From the NCBI GenBank assembly GCA_963576475.1, contig OY754969.1, positions 28,867,388 to 28,931,387 of the forward strand: a stretch of DNA of 64,000 nucleotides, in the 5' to 3' direction. The position numbers and the translations under genes are program-made. The notes beneath the pieces are model-generated. The model ran no database searches. It saw nothing but the letters and a program-made list of their open reading frames with translations, and was not told the DNA's origin. The stretch is from Molanna angustata (Eukaryota > Arthropoda > Insecta > Trichoptera > Molannidae). Of the stretch, positions 36,121-48,300 are shown one piece after another. Position 1 is the stretch's first letter, and each line of letters opens with the position of its first letter.

Positions 36121-37104
36121 CTAGTTGCATGTAACACATGAGATCCAACTGTCGATAGCGATAGTATGTATAGTTGAAGAATATGTACCAAACTATAAAC
36201 CCATAGATACAAATTATTGAATATTTTCAGATATTTTGTTTTCTATACAACATATGTAGGTATGTATGTCAAGATAGGATAGTATGGAGGAAGATCCTTT
36301 TTCCTACCTAGAATATGCAAATAGCATGATGGTATGTATGTATGTTTGGAGATGAAGTATCAAACTATTAAGTCTTCTTACATATTGTGTATAGGCGACT
36401 GCCATACAAAATGTATGAAGAGATGTCGTCACTAAATTCAATTTTAAAAAAATTGTTAAAAAAAAAATTGAGATCTTCTACTACGATGTTAACATTTTTT
36501 ATAGAAAATTAAATTATCTAGTTGGGGTGTGTGGGGTGTAAACTCATAAATTTATCATAAAAAAAATATTTTTCTTAATAAAAAATGTTTGAGAAACCCT
36601 GGAATTTTTTTGAAAAAACTAATTTGAGATTTTGTATTTGTCTATGTTTGTACCAATTTTCAGCGTTCTAGCGTTTATGGTTTCTGAGATATATGGAAAA
36701 ATAAAATAAAAATTCAAAAGTTCATAACCCCTGACTGAAACAAAAATTCAAAATTCCGAGTATAAAAGTTTTGTAGGCCTGTAACTGTTTATATATTCTG
36801 AAATTTGAGGCTCTGTAAATTGAGCGGATCAAAAGTTATAAGGGGGGGGGACACACACACACAGACACACAGACACACACACACACACACACACAGACAC
36901 ACGAAATGTTCTACTCCGAATTCTGAGTAAATCCGTGTATGGAACATATATGCTGCGAAGCCTCTAAGTTGGTGTTTTTTGACTTCAAAGTTGGAAAAGC
37001 CGTGAAAAAAGTAGACCTCTCCATACAATTCTCGCGTATTCTGGCTTGATACATTGTCGATATGTTAAGAGAACAAAGTTCTCCTGAACAAATCGACAGT
37101 TGGA
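36121..37104 (-). mobile_element. Helitron-like element family 1, copy C
   Basis: CTAG end at 36121 and GTTGGA end at 37104. Slightly shortened by a ~50-bp deletion near 36530 relative to copy B. Confidence 0.75.
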
Positions 37105-37196
37105 TAAACGATTATTTAAGGGGTAGGTATTGAATCCAACATTTATTATATTTAATGATATTAATAACACTTAAGTACTACAAATAGTATCTAATA

Positions 37197-37289
37197 CTAG
37201 TTGCATGTAACACATGGGATCCAACTGTCGACAGCGATAGTATGTATAGTTGAAGAATAAGTACCAAACCCATAAATACAAATTATTTA
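37197..37289 (-). mobile_element. Helitron-like element family 1, 3'-end fragment D
   Basis: Only the terminal ~93 bp (CTAGTTGCATG to ATAAATACAAATTATTTA), directly abutting the CTAG end of copy E. Confidence 0.7.
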
Positions 37290-38072
37290 CTAGTTGCATG
37301 TAACACATGAGATCCAACTGTCGATAGCGATAGTATGTATAGTTGAAGAATAAGAATCAAACTATAAACCCATAAATCCAAATTATTGAAAATTTTAACA
37401 CATGTTGGTATGTTCGTCAAGATAGGACAGTATGGAGGTCAGTCCTGTTTTCCTACCCGGAATATGAAAACAGCATGATGGTTCTGTATGTATGTTTGGA
37501 GATTAAGTACCTATCAAACTATTAAGTCTTCTTACATATTGTGTATAGGCGACTGCCCTACAAATTGTATGAAGCAATGTCGTCACTACATTCAATTTTT
37601 ATAAAAATTGTTAAAAAAAAGTTTGAGATGTGCTAATACAATGTTTATATTTTTTATAGAAAATTGAATTATCTAGTTGGGGTGTTACGGCTTTTTTCGA
37701 TATTTTTGAAAAATTTAGAAATATATGCAGTTAAACTCATAAATTTATCATAAAAAAAATATTTTTCTTAATAAAAAATGTTTGAGAAACCCTGGAATTT
37801 TTTTGAAAAATAAATTTGAGATCTTATATTTGTCTATATTTGTACCAATTTTCAGCGTTCTAGCTTTTATGGTTTCTGAGATATATGGAAAAATAAAGTA
37901 AAAATTCAAAAGTTGATAACCCCTGACTGAAACAAAAATTCAAAATTCCGAGTATAAAAGTTTTGTAGGCCTGTAACTTTTTATATATTCTGAAATTTTA
38001 GGCTCTGTAAATTGAGCGGATCAAAAGTTATAAGGGGGGGACGGACACACACACAGACACACAGACACACAG

Positions 38073-38136
<64 letters not shown>

Positions 38137-38340
38137 ACGAAATGTTCTACTCCGAATTCTGAGTAAATCCGTGTATGGAACATATATGCTGCGAAGCCTC
38201 TAAGTTGGTGTTTTTTGACTTCAAAGTTGGAAATGCCGTGAAAAAAGTAGACCTCTCCATACAATTCTCGCGTATTCTGGCTTGATACATTGTCGATATG
38301 TTAAGAGAACAAAGTTCTCCTGAACAAATCGACAGTTGGA
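37290..38340 (-). mobile_element. Helitron-like element family 1, copy E
   Basis: Full length with the longest CA microsatellite of the cluster (38045-38133). Its 5' end faces that of copy F across 22 bp. Confidence 0.75.
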
Positions 38341-38362
38341 ATACTCAATTATCATTTATTTA

Positions 38363-39374
38363 TCCAACTGTCGATTTGTTCAAGGAGAACTTTGTTCTCT
38401 TAACATATCGACAATGTATCAAGCCAGAATACGCGAGAATTGTATGGAGAGGTCTACTTTTTTCACGGCTTTTCCAACTTTGAAGTCAAAAAACACCAAC
38501 TTAGAGGCTTCGCAGCATATATGTTCCATACACGGATTTACTCAGAATTCGGAGTAGAACATTTCGTGTGTCTGTGTGTGTGTGTGTCTGTGTGTCTGTG
38601 TGTCCGTCCCCCCCTTATAACTTTTGATCCACTCAATTTACAGAGCCTAAAATTTCAGAATATATAAACAGTTACAGGCCTACAAAACTTTTATACTCGG
38701 AATTTTGAATTTTTGTTTCAGTCAGGGGTTATCAACTTTTGAATTTTTATTTTATTTTTCCATATATCTCAGAAACCATAAAAGCTAGAACGCTGAAAAT
38801 TGGTACAAACATAGAAAAATACAAAATCTCAAATTAGTTTTTTCAAAAAAATTCCAGGGTTTTTCAAACATTTTTGAATTAAGAAAAATATTTTTTTTAT
38901 GATAAATTTATGAGTTTAACTGTCTATATTTCCAAAACTTTTACAATTATCGAAAAAAGCCGAAACACCTCAACTAGATAATTTAATTTTCTATAAAAAA
39001 TATTAACATTGTAGTAGAAAATCTCAATTTTTTTTTAACAATTTTTTTAAAAATTGAATTTAGTGACGACATCGCTTCATACATTTTGTATGGCAGTCGC
39101 CTATACACAATATGTAAGAAGACTTAATAGTTTGATACTTCATCTCCAAACGTACATACATACCATCATGCTATTTGCATATTCTGGGTAGGAAAAAGGA
39201 TCTTCCTCCATACTATCCTATCTTGACATACATACCTACATATGTTGTATAGAAAACAAAATATCTGAAAATATTCAATAATTTGTATCTATGGGTTTAT
39301 AGTTTGGTACATATTCTTCAACTATACATACTATCGCTATCGACAGTTGGATCTCATGTGTTACATGCAACTAG
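38363..39374 (+). mobile_element. Helitron-like element family 1, copy F
   Basis: Starts A|TCCAACTGTCGATTTG and ends ACATGCAACTAG|T. Near-identical in inverted orientation to copy E. Confidence 0.75.
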
Positions 39375-39383
39375 TTTTATTTA

Positions 39384-40381
39384 TCCAACTGTCGATTTGT
39401 TCAGGAGAACTTTGTTCTCTTAACATATCGACAATGTATCAAGCCAGAATACGCGAGAATTGTATGGAGAGGTCTACTTTTTTCATGGATTTTCCAACTT
39501 TGAAGTCAAAAAACACCAACTTAGAGGCTTCGCAGCATATATGTTCCATACACGGATTTACTCAGAATTCGGAGTAGAACATTTCGTGTGTCTGTGTGTG
39601 TGTCTGTGTGTCTGTGTGTGTGTGTGTTTGTGTGTCCCCCCCCCCCTTATAACTTTTGATCCGCTCAATTTACAGAGCCTAAAATTTCAGAATATATAAA
39701 CAGTTACAGGCCTACAAAACTTTTATACTCGGAATTTTGAATTTTTGTTTCAGTCAGGGGTTATTAACTTTTGAATTTTTATTTTATTTTTCCATATATC
39801 TCAGAAACCATAAACGGTAGAACGCTGAAAATTGGTACAAACATAGACAAATACAAAATCTCAAATTAGTTTTTTCAAAAAAATTCCAGGGTTTCTCAAA
39901 CATTTTTTATTAAGAAAAATATTTTTTTTATGATAAATTTATGAGTTTAACTGCCTATATTTCCAAAACTTTTACAATTATCGAAAAAAGCCGAAACACC
40001 CCAACTAGATAATTTAATTTTCTATAAAAAATATTAACATTGTAGTAGAAGATCTCGATTTTTTTTTAACAATTTTTTTAAAAATTGAATTTAGTGACGA
40101 CATCGCTTCATACATTTTGTATGGCAGTCGCCTATACACAATATGTAAGAAGACTTAATAGTTTGTTACTTCATCTCCAAACATACATACATACCATCAT
40201 GCAATTTGCATATTCTGGGTAGGAAAAAGGATCTTCTTCCATACTATCCTATCTTGACATACATACCTACATATGTTGTATAGAAAACAAAATATCTGAA
40301 AATATTCAATAATTTGTATCTATGGGTTTATAGTTTGGTACATATTCTTCAACTATACATACTATCGCTATCGACAGTTGG
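39384..40381 (+). mobile_element. Helitron-like element family 1, copy G (3' end lost)
   Basis: Begins 9 bp after copy F. It ends at CGACAGTTGG, missing the last ~24 bp including CTAG, and runs straight into copy H. Confidence 0.7.
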
Positions 40382-40561
40382 AACTTTGTTCTCTTAACAT
40401 ATCGACAATGTATCAAGCCAGAATACGCGAGAATTGTATGGAGAGGTCTACTTTTTTCACGGCTTTTCCAACTTTGAAGTCAAAAAACACCAACTTAGAG
40501 GCTTCGCAGCATATATGTTCCTTACACGGATTTACTCAGAATTCGGAGTAGAACATTTCGT

Positions 40562-40595
<34 letters not shown>

Positions 40596-41303
40596 CTGTG
40601 TGTCTGTGTGTCCGTCCCCCCCTTATAACTTTTGATCCGCTCAATTTACAGAGCTTAAAATTTCAGAATATATAAACAGTTACAGGCCTACAAAACTTTT
40701 ATACTCGGAATTTTGAATTTTTGTTTCAGTCAGGGGTTATCAGCTTTTGAATTTTTATTTTATTTTTCCATATATCTCAGAAACCATAAACGCTAGAACG
40801 CTGAAAATTGGTACAAACATAGACAAATACAAAACCTCAAACGAGTTTTTTCAAAAAAATTCCAGGGTTTCTCAAACATTTTTTATTAAGAAAAATATTT
40901 TTTTTATGATAAATTTATGAGTTTAACTGCCTATATTTCCAAAACTTTTACAATTATCGAAAAAAGCCGAAACACCCCAACTAGATAATTTAATTTTCTA
41001 TAAAAAATATTAACATTGTAGTAGAAGATCTCAATTTTTTTTAACAATTTTTTTTAAAAATTGAATTTAGTGACGACATCGCTTCATACATTTTGTATGG
41101 CAGTCGCCTATACACAATATGTAAGAAGACTTAATAGTTTGATACTTCATCTCCAAATATACATACATACCATCATGCTATTTGCATATTCTGGGAAGGA
41201 AAAAGGATCTTCCTCCATACTATCCTATCTTGACATACATACCTACATATGTTGTATAGAAAACAAAATATCTGAAAATATTCAATAATTTGTATCTATG
41301 GGT
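40382..41303 (+). mobile_element. Helitron-like element family 1, copy H, left part
   Basis: Starts at AACTTTGTTCTC, so the first ~24 bp are missing. It is interrupted after CTATGGGT by the Gypsy element and resumes at 53088. Confidence 0.75.
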
Positions 41304-41688
41304 TGTGAAAGTCCAATTGTTGGCCCTTCTTTGCCGGCTGCTCAGGTTCGAGCTACGCTCTCACCGTCAGGGGATGTCTTCGTTGCAAGTTAAGGTAGTT
41401 GAATAATATATACATTAAGGTTTAGCAAAATATATTTTTCGGTCACTTGAATGGGTTGTCACGCCGCCAATACAATTTCAATACAATTTATACATAGATA
41501 CAATTGCATACATGACTACAACGAAAGGTCAATACAATTTATTTTTGTTAGTAATCAATAATTTGAGATATATCGTAAATAAGTTAATTAATAATTTATA
41601 CCGCGTGTGTCATCTTGAACCTCTACAAAAAATAAACAAAAAGGGTGTGACGGTACCTGGAGCCTTGTAAGGGTTTGTCGGTGTCGCA

Positions 41689-42100
41689 TCGAACCGACTC
41701 TTCGAGAAGCACTAAATACTTCTCCAAGAGATGGGACAGTTCACCACCGGAAATGAATTCAGTGACTATGTACAGCTTCCCTCCAGTCTGCCATTTCAGG
41801 AAACAGCTCACAATGAAGGATGGCGACCGCAGACCTCTTGTATATGCACCTCGTCCCTTACTTGCTTTAAACAATTCTCGGATACTATCTGAGCTCGAGC
41901 AGAATCCTCAGAGCAAGCAATTTCTTAGATTCAACATGATGTACTTTGTGTACTTTGCGAAATGCACCCTTGGAGATAGCATCCAAATGTTTCAATTGCT
42001 TGCTGTGCGTGTCACAGTCGATCTTAAACTCGGGCAAGAAGAAGCTTTCGATATTAGCTACAGGCCAAGCAGTTCGATTGGCTCGGAGGGGAGCCATCAA
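41689..42100 (-). pseudogene. Captured AGC-type protein kinase fragment in LTR1
   Basis: In the sense direction of the element, 42100-41885 encodes LKHLDAISKGAFRKVHKV and KKLLALRIL, reading like the glycine-rich loop and beta-3 strand of a ribosomal S6 kinase-like protein. Here the loop's third glycine and the beta-3 lysine are replaced by Arg. After a stop and frame change, 41874-41689 encodes FIVSCFLKWQTGGKLYIV and TEFISGGELSHLLEKY, the N-lobe/hinge segment characteristic of S6K- and RSK-related kinases. The stretch between them, where helix C with its conserved Glu should lie, is scrambled, and no C-lobe follows. It is therefore not a functional kinase. The host source gene is inferred, not present in this window. 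Confidence 0.7.
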
Positions 42101-42594
42101 AGTAGAATCATTCCAGGATATTCTAAATCGTCCATTATTATAACGCTTTTACAAATTAATCACAGTCAATATTAATATCAATTACACGAAACTTTAAAAA
42201 GATGCTTTAAAGCAAAAATTAAAAAATATTTAAACTTTATTCTGATAAAAATTAACACCGATCAACATTAGCTGTCTATGGTTATTTTACTTTTCACTCT
42301 CAACACTTGATTATTAATCACTGGAGTTATCATTCTCACAAGTGTAGTGTGAACACGTATCTTTTTGATCCATAATAAATTTATATTTTGTGCTAGCTTT
42401 CAACCACTGTTTAATTGTGAAAGATAATTAAGTTACTAATACCTCCACATTTTGAATAAAAAGTTGTCAACGATCTGAAGTTACTTATTTTCAATTAATC
42501 CGTTACTTTATTGTCAATTAATTATTCTATCGCACCACATTCGATATTATTTTTCTCCGATCAAAATACTTTCAAAGTCAAAACCGAAAAAAAA

Positions 42595-42850
42595 GCCGGC
42601 GGGAATCCAGACAGCAACTCGGCGTCACTTGCGCGCGCCGATAGATCGGAACGGCGGGAGAGTAGACGAAAATCGCCGCGCGCGCACCTCTAATTCTCAT
42701 ATCTGCCGATGGCGATACGGTCGTCTGAGGCGCGCGCAGCTCGAACGGCCTTGGACGGGAATATAGATAGAATTGTTGCGCACGCACCCGTACTTTTCAT
42801 CTCTGCCGATGGGGCTACAGTGTCGGTGCGCGCGCACCGAAGGTCACCAT
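42595..42850. promoter_or_regulatory. CpG-rich segment of the LTR with ~100-bp direct repeats
   Basis: GCGCGCGCACC..TATCTGCCGATGG near 42675 recurs as GCGCACGCACCC..ATCTCTGCCGATGG about 100 bp later, followed by GTGCGCGCGCACC. It is strikingly GC-rich against the AT-rich window and is present in all three LTRs. It is a candidate regulatory block, but no factor site is recognised. Confidence 0.5.
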
Positions 42851-42886
42851 CTGTACCGAATCCAATGCCGTGTGATTTGAGTGTCG

Positions 42887-42910
42887 TAAGGAGTATTTAT
42901 ACTCCTTACA
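42887..42910 (-). promoter_or_regulatory. LTR-edge palindrome with TATA-like core
   Basis: In sense orientation the LTR begins TGTAAGGAGTATAAATACTC. Arms GTAAGGAGTAT and ATACTCCTTAC flank AA, placing a TATAAATA motif within the first 20 bases of the LTR. It also occurs at the same edge of the other two LTRs (ending at 51305 and 53083). If used as a promoter, U3 would be extremely short and most of the LTR would be transcribed as R/U5; this is inference. Confidence 0.45.
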
Positions 42911-45357
42911 CACCATCTTAGCGTCTAGCAATTCGGACGATGAGGTCGTCAATCGTAATAACATCCAGGGATCGCGGTCGCTGCTCACTACTAAAATTCC
43001 CCCAAGGCTCTCTCTTTCGGTTCTTAGTAGTTGATGACACACGATGACAGGACGATGGACAAGATTTACCATAAAAATTATCAGCATGTTTGATCAACCC
43101 TTCTCATCGTCAAGGAAACATATTAACAGAAAAAATGATGCCCAAACTACAAGTTTAAATGAACGAGGTCGCTATTGCAAACGATATGCTACAATCGGAG
43201 TTGCCTATATCAAGCAACGTCGTTCATCCAACAATGATCATACAATAATACAAGTACAACACATTGTATGCATGACAAAAAAAATATTAAAAATCAACAA
43301 AATTCAATATAAAACTAATTTACACAATGGTTCACTGAAGCTATGTTTCTTGATGTTGGGTGGGAAAAACCCTTTAACAAATGGCAGTGCTTTTTCCCCA
43401 CTTCACTGACACTGATTAGAAAAACCAGTGGTTTAAATTTCTTGCTGTCGGGATATTTAACTTTACACGGAGGGAATACATATTTTTTGGTTCAAGTATG
43501 ACACTTACAAACTACGTACGAAACTATCAACTTATATACTAGCAACATAATATATATACTTAATAATTAATTCTTATATTCCAATTAACATTGGTTGCGG
43601 TGTGACAATCCATTCTGCAGTAACAAATTTATACAAATAATGACAAAATATAAAGCACCATCAACGGTACGGGCTTAATTTAAATGAACGGTTTAGGGAT
43701 CATCAAATAGTCGTACGATAAGATAGTATAAAATAAAACAGTGATAAAATAGACGCGGTGATTCAAGCAACCGTGGAAACGAGTATAAAAATGTTTAACG
43801 TAACTTAGAATAACATAATAGGAATGTAAGGAGGACTTAAAAGTGCAAAGTTGACACATCCTTCAAACAATATTAGACGGGAACACGTGTGCAGACAACT
43901 GGAACTCATTAACTCAAAGGTGGAATACAGTTGACAAACACACAGTATATACTTTGCCCAAATAGGCAGACGGAATCCACTTGGATGCCCATTCTCAATA
44001 TCTCACTTAGACCGCAGATGAGTGATTATACAAGCAGAATCGGCAATCACCCAACAAACGGTGTAGTCCATGAGCGTCCTAGAGGTTTCCAGTAAGTAGA
44101 ATCACTTACACCTCAAAGTGCGGACTTAACCACCATTAGAACAATTTCTCCTCCGGAGGAAGTTAGTCACTTTTCCGTCCTCAGAGACAATTTTCCACAA
44201 TCCATGATCTCGTCAGATCATACTCGCCCAGCCATCGGCTAGACTGCAACTCCTACTTCAGATCTCTGGTGATCAGCCAAGATCTCATCATTCTTCCACA
44301 ATGCTTTCTCAAGGGTGACAACAACAATTATTGCCACTGACAATATGACATGATCACTGCTCAGTCAAGGGTACTCTGAATAATCATAAGAAGAAGAACA
44401 TCAACTACAGTCACAGAGTGTCTAGACTCGTCACAAACACACTCAACTCACATTCGTCAGAAACAAGGCTCATCTTTCGCTCAACATCTGTCATACCATG
44501 AAACATACATCATTCGTCACGGAAAGATACATTTATACACGAATAACGAGTCCAAACAAGTAAGAAAATCAAGAAGTACTGGGGGGGATGGGATAACCGA
44601 GTCGACAACGGTGATACACACCGGCCCGTATTTGTCGACCATGAAACACAATAATTTAGTAAATAGGCGCCACTTGTTTTAATTTAGGGGAAAACAAGAA
44701 CCCGAGAATTTCATCCTATACCTTCGGTCGTATAAGGAAATATTAGACGGGGAGAGTGAGAGCACCATCAAAATTAACAGTAATCGGATATTGACCGAAT
44801 ATACATATACAAAACAAAATTAGAATAATAGATACACGTCCATCTGGTAAGGATTTCGACATCAACAGTAAGACGGTAAAAAAATATTACAAGTACATGG
44901 TTCACAATTGCTTGAATCAGACGTAGACAAAATCTTAAAACTAACGTAACTTAAGCCTAAGAACGTGATGACCTATGTAAGGCAACATGGAAGGTGGACA
45001 GACAGAATAAGGGACAGTTTTATTCCACCTTGCGACCAACACATTCAAGTATGACTAGCGAATATGTGTCCAAGGGATGGGAAAGATGAGAGGTAAGATA
45101 TTAAGGTGAATCACATGAGAGAGTGGGATAAGAGGTTGTTCGGAGGTTTTTACTCCGCTCGCAACACAATAACAAGAGAGACCTATTCTACTAAACCCGG
45201 CCTATTGGGTGCCGAAAATGTAGATTGATCCGGGGCCTTTTACGCCGCATTCAAAACTACAAAATGGCAGAGGTATTCTTTAGGCCCCAATCTGCAGGCG
45301 GTTTTCAGAGGTAGACTTTTGAAGAATTCGACGATGTTCAAAACATGTAATTTCCGT
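42911..45357 (-). other. Non-coding region between pol and the 3' LTR
   Basis: About 2.45 kb with no sense frame longer than about 90 codons and no signal peptide or transmembrane pattern, so no env. No clear polypurine tract directly precedes the LTR; the sense strand there reads GCTAAGATGGTG. The 343 bp next to the LTR are the part duplicated at 51306-51648. Confidence 0.6.
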
Positions 45358-48300
45358 CTAATCGACTTTGACTATGTCTTTAATGTGGTACCGACCGCAA
45401 GGTTTACCTTGCATGTTACCCAGTAAGTAGACCTTGTCGGACACACACTGAAGTACCACATTCTTGACAAACTTAGGGGCGAGTTTGGAAGTAAAGCCCT
45501 TGGCTCCATCAGACAGAACGAAATTCCTTCTCCAGACTGTTTGGCCCACGGATAGCACACAATTCTTCCTCCTTAAGTTGTAACGACTAGCATTCTTTTG
45601 GAATGCTGTTAATAGGTGAGAAGTTACTCGGTCGTATAATGTTTCAAGGTTCTCAAGTGATTTGATATAACTCGGGGAGTTGTGGTGAGGGTCATGTGGG
45701 TCGTTCTCTACATCATGCATTGAAGCATGCGGGTGGGGGTGGAATCCATGCATTAGGTAAAAGGGTGAGTGGTCTGTGGTTGCGTTAACGGTGTTATTTA
45801 ATACGGAGCAAATTTTGGGAAGGTGGCCACACCAGCCTCTCTGGTCATCTTGCACAGAGATAGACAGGGCAGTGACGATAGATGCGTTGTACCTTTCAAC
45901 GACATTATTTTGGGGATGGTACAGGGCATTGTAGAACAGATCCTTTATACCGTAGTTTTCGAGGAACGTTTTGAATTCCTTGCTGACAAACTGTTTTCCG
46001 TTGTCCAGGATCATTGTTCGCGGAATAGAATAAGGTAGGAAAATGTTTTCTTCGATCAGTCTAATAATCGTTTTAGAATTGGCGTGGCGCAAGGGGAAAG
46101 CCCAGACAAATTTTGAAAACACGTCCACGACGGAGAGAATGTACATGTTTCGACGTTTGGAGAGTGGCAATGGACCAATTAGGTCGGCTGAGAGAGATTG
46201 CATCGGCCGATTAACTTTTTTGGGGACGGTCATGAGTCCTAAGGGTGGTTGGCGGTTCGGTTTATACGCCTTGCAAATGTCACAGCGTGAAAGAAATTGA
46301 CGGATGGATTGAGACATGCCTCGCCAGTAATAAGTTCTGGAGAGGAATTCAAAGGTCTTATGGGCTCCAACGTGGCACAGGAATTCATGAGTCGTCTGGA
46401 TTAAGGGGTTGACATGGTCAGAAGGAACTACTACTATCCAGCAGCGGTCGTTACCAGTAAGAGGGTCGTGCTTTGAATTTGAATAACGGTACAAGTGATT
46501 ATCCTTGTACATAAATCCAGGAACTGACGCCGGATCAGTCATTGTACTCTTCTTTATTTTACTATACCAAGGGTCTGTAGAACCATCAAAGGGTTCTACT
46601 AGACTGAGATTGTCCAATTCAATTCGACTGAGCCCATCGGCTAAGTTATTCTCTTTGCCCTTCTTGTAGACAATTTGAAAATCGTACTGGGACAGGCGGC
46701 AGCTCCACCGCATCAATCGGCCTGATGGAGATTCCATGCTTGTCAGGTACTTCAGGGATCCGTGGTCAGAGTATACGGTGAACGAAGTTCCGTCCAGGTA
46801 CGGTCTGAAGTGTTCGACAGAATTTAATATGGCCAGTAATTCACGTTCTGTCACCGAGTAAGATCGTTCCTGGGGAGATAATTTCCGAGAAAAATAGGCG
46901 ATTACATGTTCGGACCCATCAGGCATATTTTGGGAGAGATAGCTGCCAACGCTTATGGCACTGGCATCACAAGTTAACGAAAAGGGAACAGTGTAGTCGG
47001 GTGTTTTTAAAACCGGAGCGGTGGTCATGGCTTCCTTTAGAGCACAAAAGGACTGCTCTGCTTCAGGCGTCCAAGAAAATTCTTTGGATTTAATTTTCGA
47101 GCTAGTGAGTGCGCACAAAGGAGCGGCTATACGGGAAAAGTTGTTTATGAACCTGCGGTAATAAGAACACATTCCTAGGAATCCACGGACCTGTTTCGGG
47201 TTTTTAGGTCTGGGGTAGGATAACATGACTCTTACTTTTTCTGGGTCGGTGCGGATTCCTTCTGAATCGATAATGTGTCCGAGGTATTTCAGGGAGGCCT
47301 TGCAAAATTCCGATTTTGCAAGTTTAATGGTGAGGTTTGCTCCACGAAGACGGTCAAGAACAATGTTAAGGGTCTGGAGGTGGGATTCGAAATCTGAACT
47401 ACAGATCAGGATATCATCGAGGTAACAATATACCTGATCTTGGACGTCACAAAAGAGTTCATCCACCAATCGTTGCATCGCCATACCACTGTTTTTAGCT
47501 CCCATGGGGCAAACTGTATATTGGAAGAGGCCTCGTCCAGGAACAAAAAAGGCGGTCTTAGGTCTGCTCTCTGGCGATAAGGGCAACTGCCAATACCCAT
47601 GGCTCAGGTCCAGCGCAGTGAGAAACTTGATGTCTTTTAGATCGTCAAAAATTCGTAGAATATTGGGGATACGATATGAGTCTGCCGTAGTTACTTCGTT
47701 CAGTCGACGAGGGTCCAATACGAAACGTGCCGTACCGTCTGACTTAGGAACGAGAAAACAGTTGTTCAGCCAAGGACTGCGGCTAGGCTCGACTACACCG
47801 AGTTCTATCATTTTATCGAGTTCCGAAATGATCTGCTGACGGCGCGCGTGGGATATAGGATACGTACGTTGTTTAATGGGTGGGTGGTCGTTCGTATCAA
47901 TCACATGGGACACCAGGGTGGTTCGTCCTAGTCCTTTCTTTTCAAAGGAAATCTCTTCGAATCTACTGCGAATGTTTTCTATTCCACCCTTCTGCGTAGC
48001 AGAGAGGTGGTCGTACGATACAAGGCACTTGGGGGGGGTCTGGAGGACCGATATGACGACATGTTCTTTATTTATCTTAATATTCACGTCCACATCGGGG
48101 AAAAGTCGGGGGGCCAAGCCTGAGTCACGCAGGAATTGGGCACCCAATATTATCGAGTCCTCCAAGGATGGTACTGTACGAAAAGGTACCGTCAAGGTTC
48201 GGTTCTCGAAGGAGAGTGGAAGAGTAATAGTCCCGGTGATTGTATGGGGGGTCGCATCAGCTGTATAAACCACTCCTCCGGTGGGGCAGAAATCTAATTT

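Larger units (their letters stand above)
41304..42910 (-). repeat. Gypsy 3' LTR (LTR1, 1607 bp)
   Basis: TG..CA termini (plus-strand TGTGAAAG ... CTCCTTACA). It appears identical to 49699-51305. It contains a CpG-rich patch (42595-42850), a kinase-like fragment (41689-42100) and a terminal inverted repeat with a TATAAATA-type core. Confidence 0.9.

Noticed and set aside
36789..37028. Recurrent ~60-80-codon frame in every Helitron-like copy (starts MYGEVYFFHGFSNFEV)
   Set aside because: It is repeated because the element is repeated. It runs into the GT microsatellite (Cys-Val repeats), has no domain, and changes length with the microsatellite.
38041..38133. CRISPR-like or satellite repeat
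   Set aside because: It is a simple CA/GT microsatellite internal to a Helitron-like element; there are no spacers.
41675..42175. 166-codon plus-strand frame in all three LTRs
   Set aside because: It is the antisense of the kinase-like fragment. The minus frames show the kinase motifs.
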